This document shows, piece after piece, positions 38,758 to 48,568 of a stretch of 64,000 nt of DNA. The translations under genes and the position numbers were made by a program. The notes under the pieces were generated by a model, which was not told the DNA's origin, made no database searches, and saw only the letters and a program-made list of their open reading frames with translations. The stretch comes from Hyphomonas johnsonii MHS-2 (GTDB lineage Bacteria; Pseudomonadota; Alphaproteobacteria; Caulobacterales; Hyphomonadaceae). How positions within the stretch are numbered: the first letter of the stretch is position 1; each line of letters starts with the position of its first letter. The stretch spans positions 124,001 to 188,000 of the forward strand of contig NZ_ARYK01000002.1 in NCBI RefSeq assembly GCF_000685275.1, in the 5' to 3' direction.

Positions 38758-41700
38758 ATGCAGATAACCGAACTCCGCATCGCCGGCTTCAAGTCGTTCG
38801 TCGACCCGCAAACCGTCCCCGTCGAACCGGGCCTCACGGGGATCGTGGGTCCAAACGGTTGCGGCAAGTCGAATTTGCTCGAAGCCCTTCGCTGGGCCAT
38901 GGGCGCAAGCTCGGCCAAGGCCATGCGCGGCGGCGAAATGGACGACCTCATCTTCTCCGGTGCGCAGGGGCGGCCCGCGCGCGAGACCGCGGAAGTCACA
39001 CTCGTCCTGGACAATTCCCAGCGGACAGCACCGGCTGAATTCAATTCGTCTGACACGCTGGAAATCGTGCGCAAGCTGCGCCGCGGCGCCGGTACGTCCT
39101 ACAAGCTGAATGGCCGGACCGTCCGGGGCAAGGATATCCAGCTGCTGTTTGCCGACGCGTCGACCGGGGCCAACTCCCCTGCCCTCGTGCGCCAGGGCCA
39201 GATATCGGAACTCATCGGTTCCAAGCCCCAGAACCGTCGTCGCATCCTTGAGGAAGCCGCCGGCATCTCGGGACTCAATACCCGGCGCCACGAGGCGGAG
39301 CTCAAGCTGAATGGCGCGGAAACGAACCTTGAACGGCTTACGGAAGTGTCTGCCGAAGTGGAGCGCCAGCTGGCCAGCCTCAAACGGCAGGCGGGCAAGG
39401 CGCGCAAGTATCGCCGCCTGTCTGACGAAATCCATGCGCTGGACGCATTGGTCGCGCACCTGCGATGGAGCGAAGCCAAGCTCGCCTGCGACACGGCCCG
39501 TGCAAATCTCGACGAAACGCGCCGCCGGGTCGAGGAACTGACCCGGGAAGATGCCGTTCGGGAACGCGAGCGCATCGAAGCGGGTGAAGGCCTTGGTCCG
39601 CTGCGGGAAGCTGAAAGCGTCGCATCAGCCAAACTCGGGCAGGCCCGCATCGCGCTCGCCCGTCTGGAAACCGAACGGAAAGTCGCCGCTGACGCCCATA
39701 GTCGCCTCGAAGCTGAAGCGCTGCGCCTGGTTCAGGACCTCGAGCGCGAACAGTCCGCGAAGGCAGAGGCAGAAGCCGCTACCGAAAATGCCCGCCACGA
39801 ATTGTCGGCGCTGCCGGTGCTGGACGAAGCGCGCAATGACGAGATCGAAGCCGGCATCCGGGCTGCACTGGAAAATGCCCGCAACCGCCTGGCTGATGCT
39901 GAGGCGGCCGCCGACGCTGCCCAGACGCGCCTGTCGGAAGTCCGGGCGCGCCGGCAGGCATCAGAAGAAAATATCGGTGCCCAGACCCGGCGCCGCGATC
40001 AGTTGCAGGCAGACATTGACCGCCTGAACCGCGATATGGCCGGCCTCGAGGACGTTGTGACTCTGGTTCAGCAGCTCAAAGCGGCGAAGGCCGCCGAGGA
40101 AGCTGCCGAACTTGCGCTCCACGATGCCGAACGGGCGGTCGAGAGCGCTGAACGCACACTTTCGGAAACGCGCGACGCCGAAGCGGCTGCACAGCCACCT
40201 CGCGACAGCGCCGACAAGGATGTGCGATCCCTCGAAGCCGAGATCTCAGGCCTGCAGAAATTGCTGCGCAAGGCTGAAGGGCCGACTGCGCCACCGGTTA
40301 TCGAGCGTATCCGCACGCGCGACGGTTACGAAAAAGCGGTCGCCGCTGCGCTTGGTGACGATATCGAGGCCTCGACCGACCAGAGTGCACCCCTGTATTG
40401 GAGTGGTGCGGTAGCCACACCACAGGTATTGCCAGCCACGGCCCAACCGCTCTCCGATTTTGTCGAAGCGCCTGCAGAACTTGGAGCGCGCCTGTCACAA
40501 TGTGGTGTCGTCAGTGCCGAATCCGGTGAGCGCCTCATGGCCGAACTCAAGCCAGGCCAGCGCCTGGTGTCGCGCGAGGGCCACCTCTGGCGCTGGGACG
40601 GGTTCACGCGAACCCCCGGGGCACCGGTGAGCGCCGCTGCACGACTGGAACAGCAGGCCCGGCTGGACGCGGCACTGAAAGAAATCGACCCCCTGCGCGC
40701 ACGTCTTGAGCAGTTCAACACGGCGCTCGCAGAGGCCAAGCAGGCCCGGGTTGCGGCGGAAGACAACCTCCGCGAACTGCGCACCCAGATCGCACCGGCC
40801 CAACGGGCACTGAGCCAGGCGCGCAGCCAGGTTTCCGAGGCAGCGCAGGCTTCGGAGCGCGCTGCGATGAAACGCGACAACGCCGGAGAGGCCCTGGTGC
40901 GCGCCAAGGCAGACCTCGCGGTCGTCCACGAGGCGTTGTCCCTGATCTCACCCCAGTCGTCAGCCACCGAGGAATCGGCGCTCGAAGCCGAGCTGACACA
41001 AGCCCGTATCCGCGTCACCGAGGCACGCGATGCCGAAATCGAATCGCGCGGCCAGCTGACCGACATCACGCGCGGCCGTGAACAGGCCGCCGCCCGCCGA
41101 GCTGGCCTTGAACGGGACCTGCAAACCTGGACAACGCGCGCCGTGGCTGCGGCTGACCGCGTCGAACAACTTGTCCAGCGCCGGTCATCGGCGGCGACCG
41201 AGGCTGCAGCGGCAAAGGCACGGCCGGAAGTGCTGTCTGCCGAAATTGAAACGCGCGCGGCCGAAGTCGAGCAGCTGGAATCCGATCGCAAGCGCATCGC
41301 CGATTCCCTGGCCGAGAAAGAGGCAGCAGCGCGTGAGGCGGAATCTGCAGCACGGCGCGCAGCAATTGCCGCGTCCGAGGCAAGGGAGCAACTGGCCGGC
41401 TGGAACGTGAAACTGGAAACCGCAGAGGGGCGCCTCGCGGAAAGCGTGGAAATCGCCCGCAACCAGTTCCAGCGCACGCCTGAGGGTCTTCTCGCGATTG
41501 CCGAGGCCGGACTCGACGAGAACACAATGGGTGATTTCACGCCGCGCGATGCTGAGAGCCGCCTCGACGACCTGCGCCGGGAACGCGACCAACTGGGCGG
41601 CGTCAACATGAACGCCGAAGAAGAGGCCGAAGACCTTGAAGCGCGCCTCGGCAGCCAGGTGACCGAGAAGGAAGACCTGGTCGCGGCCATCGCGAAACTG

Positions 41701-42219
41701 CGAGAGGGTGTGAACACGCTGAACAATGAAGGGCGCGAGCGCCTTCTGGCGGCCTTCGAAACGGTCAACGAGCACTTCAAGGCCCTGTTCACGGCCCTGT
41801 TCCAGGGGGGGCAAGCAGAACTCCGCCTGGTGGACGCCGAAGACCCGCTGAACGCCGGTCTGGAAATCTTTGCCCAGCCGCCCGGCAAGAAGCTCGGCAC
41901 GCTGGCGCTCATGTCCGGTGGCGAACAGGCCCTTACCGCTGCGGCGCTGATCTTTGCCGTGTTCCTGTCACGCCCGGCACCGATCTGCGTGCTTGATGAG
42001 GTCGACGCACCGCTCGATGACGCCAACGTGGACCGGTTCTGCAACATGCTGAGTGAAATGCGGCGCCGCACGGACACCCGTTTCGTTGTCATCACCCACA
42101 ATCCGGTGACAATGAGCCGGATGGACCGGCTTTTCGGCGTAACAATGCGCGAAAAAGGCGTTTCGAAACTGGTTTCGGTAGACCTTGAAGCGGCCGAACA
42201 GCTCGTTGCGGCGGAGTAG
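38758..42219 (+). CDS. smc: Chromosome segregation protein SMC
   Basis: A 1153-residue ATPase with Walker A GPNGCGKSN (31-39), long coiled-coil arms (to ~480 and from ~670), a central hinge, the ABC signature LMSGGEQALTAAAL and Walker B ICVLDEVDAPLDDANV. SMC dimers with ScpAB extrude and align chromosome arms. The R-loop and Q-loop regions look intact. It is probably co-transcribed with the upstream dsbA copy. scpA/scpB are not in the window. Confidence 0.97.
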   Translation: MQITELRIAGFKSFVDPQTVPVEPGLTGIVGPNGCGKSNLLEALRWAMGASSAKAMRGGEMDDLIFSGAQGRPARETAEVTLVLDNSQRTAPAEFNSSDTLEIVRKLRRGAGTSYKLNGRTVRGKDIQLLFADASTGANSPALVRQGQISELIGSKPQNRRRILEEAAGISGLNTRRHEAELKLNGAETNLERLTEVSAEVERQLASLKRQAGKARKYRRLSDEIHALDALVAHLRWSEAKLACDTARANLDETRRRVEELTREDAVRERERIEAGEGLGPLREAESVASAKLGQARIALARLETERKVAADAHSRLEAEALRLVQDLEREQSAKAEAEAATENARHELSALPVLDEARNDEIEAGIRAALENARNRLADAEAAADAAQTRLSEVRARRQASEENIGAQTRRRDQLQADIDRLNRDMAGLEDVVTLVQQLKAAKAAEEAAELALHDAERAVESAERTLSETRDAEAAAQPPRDSADKDVRSLEAEISGLQKLLRKAEGPTAPPVIERIRTRDGYEKAVAAALGDDIEASTDQSAPLYWSGAVATPQVLPATAQPLSDFVEAPAELGARLSQCGVVSAESGERLMAELKPGQRLVSREGHLWRWDGFTRTPGAPVSAAARLEQQARLDAALKEIDPLRARLEQFNTALAEAKQARVAAEDNLRELRTQIAPAQRALSQARSQVSEAAQASERAAMKRDNAGEALVRAKADLAVVHEALSLISPQSSATEESALEAELTQARIRVTEARDAEIESRGQLTDITRGREQAAARRAGLERDLQTWTTRAVAAADRVEQLVQRRSSAATEAAAAKARPEVLSAEIETRAAEVEQLESDRKRIADSLAEKEAAAREAESAARRAAIAASEAREQLAGWNVKLETAEGRLAESVEIARNQFQRTPEGLLAIAEAGLDENTMGDFTPRDAESRLDDLRRERDQLGGVNMNAEEEAEDLEARLGSQVTEKEDLVAAIAKLREGVNTLNNEGRERLLAAFETVNEHFKALFTALFQGGQAELRLVDAEDPLNAGLEIFAQPPGKKLGTLALMSGGEQALTAAALIFAVFLSRPAPICVLDEVDAPLDDANVDRFCNMLSEMRRRTDTRFVVITHNPVTMSRMDRLFGVTMREKGVSKLVSVDLEAAEQLVAAE

Positions 42220-42278
42220 CGCACACGCGCTACATCTAAATGCAATAAAAACAACGAGATAGGTTTCTGAAATCGCGG

Positions 42279-42307
42279 TTGACTTGCATCCGCCCCCCCC
42301 ATAGTTT
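42279..42307 (+). promoter_or_regulatory. Promoter of the F0 operon
   Basis: TTGACT (42279-42284) and TAGTTT (42302-42307) are separated by 17 bp, including a run of eight C. It lies in the 150-bp gap between smc and atpI, about 63 bp before the atpI ATG. The -35 is a good housekeeping match; the -10 is fair. Confidence 0.5.
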
Positions 42308-42369
42308 GCGCCGAAATCCGGGGGACTTCCTCGTCGGCAGGGATTCGCGACTGCGGAGCGCATGAAAAC

Positions 42370-42720
42370 ATGTCCAGTGAGGGTCCAGACGACCTTGGTG
42401 ACGAAATCGCCAGGGCAAGGGCGACCCTCGCGGAACGTGAGGCGACGAAGCAGAAAGCGACGAAAGCAAACGACGGGAGCATCTCGGCTGGGGCCTATGC
42501 CCTGCGATATGGCGCCGAGTTCGGAGCCAGCATCTTTATCGGCGGCCTGATCGGCTACTGGATTGATGTGTTCGCGGGAACCAAGCCCTGGGCCTTGCTG
42601 GCCTTTGGAGCATTTGGCTTCGCAGCAGGGGTACGGGCCATGATGCGCGCCTATAAAGAGCTGAATGCTCAGGCGCTGAAACAGACACAGGAGCCTCAGG
42701 CTCCGGAAGACGGGAACTAA
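42370..42720 (+). CDS. atpI: ATP synthase accessory protein AtpI
   Basis: A 116-residue protein with a charged cytoplasmic N-terminus (~40 residues) and two membrane helices (GASIFIGGLIGYWIDVF; WALLAFGAFGFAAGV). AtpI/AtpZ proteins assist c-ring assembly or Mg/Ca uptake. As usual, it is first in the F0 operon and is 5 bp from atpB. Confidence 0.9.
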   Translation: MSSEGPDDLGDEIARARATLAEREATKQKATKANDGSISAGAYALRYGAEFGASIFIGGLIGYWIDVFAGTKPWALLAFGAFGFAAGVRAMMRAYKELNAQALKQTQEPQAPEDGN

Positions 42721-42725
42721 CGCAG

Positions 42726-43514
42726 ATGAATCTGTTGAATCCGAGCGTCGCGGTGGATCCGATCCACCAGTTCCAGATCACCCGATGGATTGAATTCCAT
42801 CCGGGCGGCATCGACCTGTCGTTCACGAATGCGTCGGGCTTCATGGCCTTGGGCGTCATCCTGACAATCGCCTTCTTCGGCATCGCGGCCTCAAAAGGCA
42901 GCCTGGTCCCGTCGCGTCTCCAATCGATGGCGGAGATTGGCTACGGCTTCGTGGCCGACATGGTGCGCGGAACCGCCGGTGAAGAAGGTCTCAAATTCTT
43001 CCCCTTCGTGTTCACGCTGTTCTTCTTCATCTTCTTTGCAAACATGATTGGCATGGTTCCGTACGCCTTTACAACGACGAGCCATATCATCGTGACTGCG
43101 GCGCTCGCCCTGCTCGTGATGACCATTGTCATCGGCTACGGCTTCTACAAGAACGGTCTCAAGTTCCTCGGCCTCTTCGCTCCGTCGCTCGGCGACATGC
43201 ATATTGTCGGCAAGATCTGCCTGTATTCACTGCTCATCCCAATCGAGGTGATCTCATTTTTCGCGCGCCCGCTGACGCTTTCGCTTCGCCTCTTTGCCAA
43301 CATGCTGGCAGGCCACATCATGCTGAAACTCTTCGCAGGTTTCGCAGTTATCGGCATGGCAGTCGGCGGCATTGGCTACCTGGTCACGCCCCTCTCATTC
43401 ATCATGGCTGTCGCGCTGAACGCGCTTGAGCTGCTGGTTGCCGGCTTGCAGGCATACGTGTTTGCCATCCTGACCTGTGTTTACCTGAGCGATGCCCTTC
43501 ACCCATCGCACTGA
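42726..43514 (+). CDS. atpB: ATP synthase F0 a subunit
   Basis: A 262-residue membrane protein with five to six helices. The essential Arg is in SLRLFANMLAGHIMLKL, facing the c ring, and the C-terminal ALELLVAGLQAYVFAILTCVYL is characteristic. It forms the proton half-channels. The family length is ~250. Confidence 0.96.
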   Translation: MNLLNPSVAVDPIHQFQITRWIEFHPGGIDLSFTNASGFMALGVILTIAFFGIAASKGSLVPSRLQSMAEIGYGFVADMVRGTAGEEGLKFFPFVFTLFFFIFFANMIGMVPYAFTTTSHIIVTAALALLVMTIVIGYGFYKNGLKFLGLFAPSLGDMHIVGKICLYSLLIPIEVISFFARPLTLSLRLFANMLAGHIMLKLFAGFAVIGMAVGGIGYLVTPLSFIMAVALNALELLVAGLQAYVFAILTCVYLSDALHPSH

Positions 43515-43525
43515 GACTCTTCGCC

Positions 43526-43547
43526 GGTGCGTCCATCCGGTCGCACC
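43526..43547 (+). other. Stem-loop between atpB and atpE
   Basis: GGTGCG and CGCACC form a 6-bp stem around a 10-base loop in the 113-bp atpB-atpE gap. No T-run follows. It may affect processing or stability of the mRNA ahead of the highly translated c-subunit gene, which has an excellent TTAAGGAG site. Confidence 0.4.
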
Positions 43548-43627
43548 AAACCGCTTGACGCCGCAGACGGAACACGCTTCACGGGCGGCACTTAGACGAA
43601 CCACTGCATTCCCTTAAGGAGATCCCC

Positions 43628-43864
43628 ATGGAAGGCGATATCACCCTCGGCCTCAAATATGTTGGCGCAGGCCTCGCAACACTCGGCATGATCGGTGCCG
43701 CGATCGGTGTGGGCAACATCTTCGGCTCGTTCCTCGACGCCGCCATGCGTAACCCGTCCGCTGCTCCGCAGCAGACCGGCAACCTGTTCATCGGTATGGC
43801 GCTTTCCGAAGCACTCGGCATCCTGTCGTTCCTCGTCGCCATCCTGATCCTGTTTGTGGTCTAG
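43628..43864 (+). CDS. atpE: ATP synthase F0 c subunit
   Basis: A 78-residue hairpin of two membrane helices joined by the polar loop RNPSAAPQQ. The proton-binding carboxylate is Glu61 in [10 protein letters not shown]. The glycine-rich first helix ([12 protein letters not shown]) is typical. No sodium-type ligand set is evident, so it is taken as proton-translocating. A strong AAGGAG precedes the ATG. Confidence 0.96.
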   Translation: MEGDITLGLKYVGAGLATLGMIGAAIGVGNIFGSFLDAAMRNPSAAPQQTGNLFIGMALSEALGILSFLVAILILFVV

Positions 43865-43883
43865 TCAGGCGATGACGGCCTGC

Positions 43884-43913
43884 GGGACCGGTGGCGTCCG
43901 CGCCATCGGTCCC
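43884..43913 (+). other. Strong intercistronic stem-loop after atpE
   Basis: A 13-bp stem with one G-U pair (arms 43884-43896 and 43901-43913) closes a TCCG tetraloop, 19 bp after the atpE stop. There is no T-run, so full termination is unlikely. It could protect an atpBE 3' end or lower expression of the following b-type genes, matching the need for about ten c per b. Confidence 0.6.
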
Positions 43914-43943
43914 GGCCCTCGAATCTGAACCTGAGGACGAAAG

Positions 43944-44495
43944 ATGCTGATCGCATTGCTTGCCGAATCTGCGGCCCACGTCTCCGAGCACCTGCCGGAC
44001 GACGCCCCTCCGCCGTTCCCACCATTCGAAACCTGGCATATGCCGTCGCAGCTGTTCTGGCTCGCGATCCTGTTCAGTATACTTTACCTTACCCTGTCCC
44101 GCGTGATCCTGCCGAAACTGTCGGACACGCTGGAAAAGCGGTCTGACCGGATCGCCTCCGATATTGATCAGGCAGCCCGCCTCAACGACCAGGCTCTCGA
44201 GGCCCAGCAAGCGCTCGAACTGCGTCTCGCTCAGGCGCGGAACAAGGCGCGAGAAACATCCGAGAAAGCCCGGCAGAAAATGGACGTCGAAATGGCGGCC
44301 GAGACTGCCCGTGTCGACGCTGAAATCGAGAAGAAACTTGATACAGCCGATGCGCGGATCGCGGGCTTGCGCGCGGATGCGATGAAAAACGTCGAGCAGA
44401 TTGCGGTTGATACGGCAGACGTCATTCTGGGTCGCTTCGGCGTTTCCGCATCCAAGTCGGAACTGAAAAAGGCCGTATCCGCGGCCCTGGAGTAG
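43944..44495 (+). CDS. atpG2: ATP synthase F0 b' subunit
   Basis: A 183-residue stator subunit with an N-terminal Pro/Glu-rich tail of ~34 residues, a membrane helix (SQLFWLAILFSILYLTLSRVI in its core LFWLAILFSILYLTL) and a long charged coiled coil. Having separate b' and b genes is the alphaproteobacterial and cyanobacterial pattern. It lies 4 bp before atpF. Confidence 0.92.
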   Translation: MLIALLAESAAHVSEHLPDDAPPPFPPFETWHMPSQLFWLAILFSILYLTLSRVILPKLSDTLEKRSDRIASDIDQAARLNDQALEAQQALELRLAQARNKARETSEKARQKMDVEMAAETARVDAEIEKKLDTADARIAGLRADAMKNVEQIAVDTADVILGRFGVSASKSELKKAVSAALE

Positions 44496-44499
44496 TCAG

Positions 44500-45090
44500 A
44501 TGCAGAAGATCAGACCCGCACTTTTCACCTTCGGCGTTCTCGCCTTTTCGGCGTTTCCGGCTGTGGCATCGACCGACAGCCACGGCGGCGGCTTCATGGG
44601 TGGCCTCGCGTACGCTCTCACGGACCCAGTCACGCTGGTCGCATTTTGCGCCTTCGTCGTATTCCTGCTGATTGCAGCACGTATGGGCGCCTTCAAGACG
44701 ATCGTTACCGGACTCGATAATCGGTCCGACGCTATCGCAGCGGAACTTGAAGCGGCCCGCAGCCTGCGGGAACGGGCGGCCGAAGCGCTTGCACTGGCCG
44801 AGCGCCGCCAGCAGGACGCCGACAAGGAAGCCGAAGCAATGATCGACCAGGCCAAGGCTGACGCGAAGCAGCTGATGGTTGAAGCCCGCAAGGACATTGC
44901 AAACCGTCTCGTACGCCGGGAAGCCCTCGCTGAAGCACGCATCTCGCGCGCCGAAGTGGAAGCCACTGAAGATGTCCGCCGCGCCGCAGCGGACGCCGCC
45001 ATCGCGGCAGCCCGCCGGGTTCTCGGAGAAGACAATGGTGTCGACCAGTTCGAAGCGGCAGCCCGGGAAATCGATCACGCGCTGAGCTGA
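44500..45090 (+). CDS. atpF: ATP synthase F0 b subunit
   Basis: A 196-residue stator subunit with an N-terminal signal-like segment (FTFGVLAFSAFPAVAS), the membrane helix LVAFCAFVVFLLIAARMG near 46-63, and an Ala/Glu/Arg-rich coiled coil. It dimerises with b' and contacts delta. It is the last gene of the F0 operon, 30 bp before a strong terminator. Confidence 0.92.
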   Translation: MQKIRPALFTFGVLAFSAFPAVASTDSHGGGFMGGLAYALTDPVTLVAFCAFVVFLLIAARMGAFKTIVTGLDNRSDAIAAELEAARSLRERAAEALALAERRQQDADKEAEAMIDQAKADAKQLMVEARKDIANRLVRREALAEARISRAEVEATEDVRRAAADAAIAAARRVLGEDNGVDQFEAAAREIDHALS

Positions 45091-45119
45091 TTGTCTCGGC
45101 AGGAAACGTGATTAAAATC

Positions 45120-45155
45120 AAAAGCGCCGCCGGAAACATTTCCGGCGGCGCTTTT
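45120..45155. terminator. Bidirectional intrinsic terminator between atpF and the TIR gene
   Basis: Two 17-base arms (45120-45136 and 45139-45155) are perfectly complementary, with A-runs on the left and TTTT on the right. The practical stem is the GC-rich GCGCCGCCGG part with an AAACATTT-type loop. It should stop both the F0 transcript and the convergent TIR transcript. Confidence 0.92.
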
Positions 45156-45173
45156 GATTTTCAGGATGGTTGC

Positions 45174-46085
45174 TTAGTCGTTCGTGTCGTCAATGATGGG
45201 GCCGGGCGTCAGCACCTCATTCATGATCGATCTCGGCACCTGCCCCGCTGGGCAGGCAGCAGCCATCGTCACTGCATTACCAACCGCCGGAGCCTCGGTG
45301 CGGAGAACCGGCGAGAGCGGCTCGGAGCGGAAAAACCATGCCAGGATGAACATCGCGGCAATGGTCAGGAGAACAGCCGCGATGGTGCCCCAGCCGAGGC
45401 CGCTTTCCTCGTCCATTTCAGGCTTTGCTGCAGCAGCGCCCCGGGCAGCCGCAGCGATCGACACGCCGACCACATGCTTCGTACCATTCGGCGTGGACGT
45501 GCCCTTGATCGAGGCTGCCGCCAATGCGGCGGCGCCCTGAGCCGCCGGGGCAGCGGCCGGCTTCTTGCCAAGGTCTTTTTCTCTCTGTGCCTTCGCGTGT
45601 AACGCGAGTGGATCATCCGGGTGAGCCGCAAGCCAGTCGGCGCGCTCGTCTTCATCCTTCGAGCCGTATCCCATCCATTCCCTGAGGTCCGTTCGGCCCG
45701 CCAATTCGGCAAGTGCATCGATCGCCTTGTAAAACCCTTCAGGCGTCTTCCGGGACGTCATACCGACAATGGAATGGCGTTTCTGGGTCCGGAATGGTTC
45801 GTAGGGAATGGTCTTGTCGAGCCCGACCTGCACGAGCGTGCCTGGACGTGAATGCCCGACGGATGCAGCTGCGCGCACCCAATCGCTCTTAACTGCGTGC
45901 TCGGACCAGAGCACCAGCATCATGTCGGAATTCGTCGCGTTTCGCGCATCTTTCGCGTCAAACGTCTCGTTTTCCTGTTTTTGATCGAACCAGACCTTGA
46001 ACTTCAGGGCACGCAGCCTGCGCGCGACCAGCTTGGCCAGGTCGCGGTCTTCAATCGCGGAAACCAGAAAGACGTCATATGCCAT
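45174..46085 (-). CDS. TIR-domain protein with a C-terminal membrane helix
   Basis: A 303-residue protein. The N-terminal ~110 residues are a TIR_2-like domain ([37 protein letters not shown]). An Ala/Pro-rich linker follows, then a single membrane helix near 230-252 and a ~50-residue tail with one Cys. In NAD-cleaving TIRs the Trp-X-X-X-Glu glutamate follows SDW; here it reads W69-V-R-A-A73, so NADase activity is doubtful. It is divergent from ychF; no defence partner genes are adjacent. AGGA supports the ATG at 46085. Confidence 0.82.
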   Translation of the reverse strand: MAYDVFLVSAIEDRDLAKLVARRLRALKFKVWFDQKQENETFDAKDARNATNSDMMLVLWSEHAVKSDWVRAAASVGHSRPGTLVQVGLDKTIPYEPFRTQKRHSIVGMTSRKTPEGFYKAIDALAELAGRTDLREWMGYGSKDEDERADWLAAHPDDPLALHAKAQREKDLGKKPAAAPAAQGAAALAAASIKGTSTPNGTKHVVGVSIAAAARGAAAAKPEMDEESGLGWGTIAAVLLTIAAMFILAWFFRSEPLSPVLRTEAPAVGNAVTMAAACPAGQVPRSIMNEVLTPGPIIDDTND

Positions 46086-46232
46086 GGGGTCGTTCCTGCA
46101 ACATTCGTGCCGAGCATACTCATCAGACGATCGTTGACCACCCGATTCCGCTGTCAGGCGACAATACTGCCTGTTTTTCACGGGAGAATAGCGCTATGGC
46201 CCCGCTCAGACAGTAATTGGAAGGAGGCCGGG

Positions 46233-47330
46233 ATGGGCTTCAAATGCGGAATTGTCGGTTTGCCGAATGTGGGGAAATCCACGCTCTTCAACGCACTGAC
46301 ACAGACCGCTGCCGCGCAGGCAGCAAATTATCCATTTTGCACGATCGAACCGAATGTCGGCGAAGTCGCTGTGCCGGAACCCCGCCTCGCCGAACTCGCT
46401 AGGATTGCCGGGTCGAAGGATATCATTCCGGCTCGCATGAACTTCGTTGATATCGCCGGCCTGGTCGAGGGGGCGTCCAAGGGAGAAGGCCTTGGCAACC
46501 AGTTCCTTGCAAACATCCGCGAGACGGACGCCATCATCTATGTGCTTCGGTGCTTCGAAAATGACGACATCACGCACGTGAGTGGCAAGGTCGACCCGAT
46601 TGCGGATTTCGAAGTGGTCGAAACCGAACTGATGCTGGCAGATCTTGAGAGCCTTGAACGGCGCAAGGCCGGTGTGATCAAGAAAGCCAATTCCGGTGAC
46701 AAGGATGCGAAAGCGCAAGTTGCCCTGATCGACATCGCGCTCGCAGAATTGACCGAAGGCCGCCCAGCCCGGAAAGCCAACGTGGCAAAAGACGACCGGC
46801 GGGCCTGGAACATGCTCCAGCTGTTGACGTCAAAGCCAGTCCTGTTCGTCGCAAACGTCGACGAAGACCATGCCGCGACAGGGAATGCACATTCGGCGCG
46901 TGTCGAACAAAGAGCGCAGGAAGAAGGCGCTGGCTGCGTCGTATTCTCGGCGCAGATCGAAAGCGAACTCGCCCTCCTGGATGATGCGGACCGGGCCGAG
47001 TATCTCGAAACACTCGGCCTCGAAGAGCCGGGCCTCACGCGTCTGATCCACGCTGGCTACGACCTCCTGGAACTTCAGACCTATTTTACGGTAGGCCCCA
47101 AGGAGGCTCGCGCCTGGACGATCCGCCGTGGCTGGACTGCCCCGAAAGCTGCAGGCGTCATCCACGGCGACTTCGAGAAAGGGTTCATTCGCGCTGAAAC
47201 GATCGCCTTCGAAGACTTCGTGGCGATGGGCGGGGAAAATGGTGCCAAGGAGGCCGGGAAGATGCGGGCTGAAGGCAAGGAATATGTGGTTCAGGACGGT
47301 GACGTGCTGCACTTCCGGTTCAACGTCTGA
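46233..47330 (+). CDS. ychF: Redox-regulated ATPase YchF (OLA1)
   Basis: A 365-residue Obg-family protein with the P-loop GLPNVGKST (9-17), G3 [16 protein letters not shown], the ATP-selective NVDE in place of NKXD, and the C-terminal TGS domain ([30 protein letters not shown]). It binds ATP and ribosomes. AAGGAGG lies 5 nt before the ATG at 46233; upstream in-frame codons are not coding-like. Confidence 0.96.
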   Translation: MGFKCGIVGLPNVGKSTLFNALTQTAAAQAANYPFCTIEPNVGEVAVPEPRLAELARIAGSKDIIPARMNFVDIAGLVEGASKGEGLGNQFLANIRETDAIIYVLRCFENDDITHVSGKVDPIADFEVVETELMLADLESLERRKAGVIKKANSGDKDAKAQVALIDIALAELTEGRPARKANVAKDDRRAWNMLQLLTSKPVLFVANVDEDHAATGNAHSARVEQRAQEEGAGCVVFSAQIESELALLDDADRAEYLETLGLEEPGLTRLIHAGYDLLELQTYFTVGPKEARAWTIRRGWTAPKAAGVIHGDFEKGFIRAETIAFEDFVAMGGENGAKEAGKMRAEGKEYVVQDGDVLHFRFNV

Positions 47331-47385
47331 CGCCAACCTCCCACCTGCGGACCGACCGATCAAGAGCGCCCCCTGCCCCGCCAGC

Positions 47386-48441
47386 TTATCCAGTTGGGCG
47401 GAAGCAGTCTGCCATGCGCGCCAGCCAGCGGCGAACCTCGTCGCCGCGTTCGTCCGACGAGTTTCCATGCCGGACAAGGATCAGGTCGAGTTCGGGAACC
47501 AGAACCGTGTATTGGCCCTGATAGCCGTTCGCTGAAAAGCTGCCGGGGCCACACATTCCGAGCCACCAGTGCGCCCCATATCCCAGTTCTTCGGTGGGAG
47601 GCGTCGCCGTCGGCGTCCTTGCATAGTCCGCCCAGCCTTGCGGGAGGATGCGCCCACCATTCCAGCAACCATCTCTCAGGTAGAGCAGGCCAAATCGGGC
47701 GAAATCACGGGCCGTGCAGTAGCAGAAGGACGATCCGATAAATGTGCCCTCGGCATCAAACTTCGGCTGAGCGGACGCAATGCCAATCGGTTCGAACAAT
47801 TCCCGGAACATGAAGGCCCTGAAGTCCTCACCCGTCTTCCCAAGCGCGCGGGCGGCGCAGCGCGCCACGATGTTCGTAGTGCCGCTGGAATAGCTCCAGG
47901 CGGTGCCTGGCGCGTGCTCAAGCGGCAAGCTCGCCGCGAACCCGGCCACGTCCTCCTTGCCTGACGCGAACAGCATCTCGATGACGTCCGAATTACCCGC
48001 ATCGACATAATCTTCAGCGAATTTCAGCCCACTCGACATGCGCAGCAGCTGGTCCAGCGTAATGTGGCGGCGGGGGTCGTCTTGGCCTTGCCATTCAGGC
48101 ACATCCGCCGGTGCGTGGATATCTATCTTTCCTTCTCGAACAAGAATTCCGATCAGGGCGTGCGTGATGCTCTTGGCTTCCGACCAGGAGGGGAAGGTGT
48201 CCGCTGCGGTATAGTCACGCCAATAGCGTTCGATGACGATACGTCCGCCCTGGACGGCGAGAAATGCGTGGGTCTCTCCCATCGCATCCGGCGCGGGATC
48301 GGCGAAAGCGAGATCGAGCAAGTCATCGATCCGGTCGCGCGCAACGCCTGGTCCGGGTGTGCCATCCGGCCAACGCGTCGTGGGCCAGCCAACGCCGGCG
48401 GGCTGACTGGGCAGCGGTGGGAGATTTTCAGACTTCGCCAT
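47386..48441 (-). CDS. Serine hydrolase, beta-lactamase class C family (S12)
   Basis: A 351-residue protein with the SXXK tetrad in WSEAKSITHALIG, the Tyr-containing WSYSSGTTN and a C-terminal GYGAHWWLGM strand in place of KTG. No signal peptide is seen, so it may be cytoplasmic, an esterase or peptidase rather than an antibiotic-degrading enzyme. AGGA lies 7 nt before ATG 48441; a longer start 14 codons upstream is possible. Confidence 0.83.
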   Translation of the reverse strand: MAKSENLPPLPSQPAGVGWPTTRWPDGTPGPGVARDRIDDLLDLAFADPAPDAMGETHAFLAVQGGRIVIERYWRDYTAADTFPSWSEAKSITHALIGILVREGKIDIHAPADVPEWQGQDDPRRHITLDQLLRMSSGLKFAEDYVDAGNSDVIEMLFASGKEDVAGFAASLPLEHAPGTAWSYSSGTTNIVARCAARALGKTGEDFRAFMFRELFEPIGIASAQPKFDAEGTFIGSSFCYCTARDFARFGLLYLRDGCWNGGRILPQGWADYARTPTATPPTEELGYGAHWWLGMCGPGSFSANGYQGQYTVLVPELDLILVRHGNSSDERGDEVRRWLARMADCFRPTG

Positions 48442-48568
48442 GTTTATCCTGACCAATCGGCAGTTCGGTTGCAGCAGAGACAAACAGACCGAATGCGCCC
48501 CGGAAAGGCAAGGACTGAATGGTGGATTGCGATCGCCGCCTGTGGCGGTGGCCGCAAAGCGAGCTGGA

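Noticed and set aside
40326..42482. 718-codon open frame antisense to smc
   Set aside because: Arg/Ser-rich product with no domain; a shadow of GC-rich codon use in smc, which has full SMC motifs.
45174..47330. TIR gene as part of an anti-phage system
   Set aside because: The neighbours are atp genes and ychF, the catalytic Glu is missing, and no partner effector or sensor gene is present.
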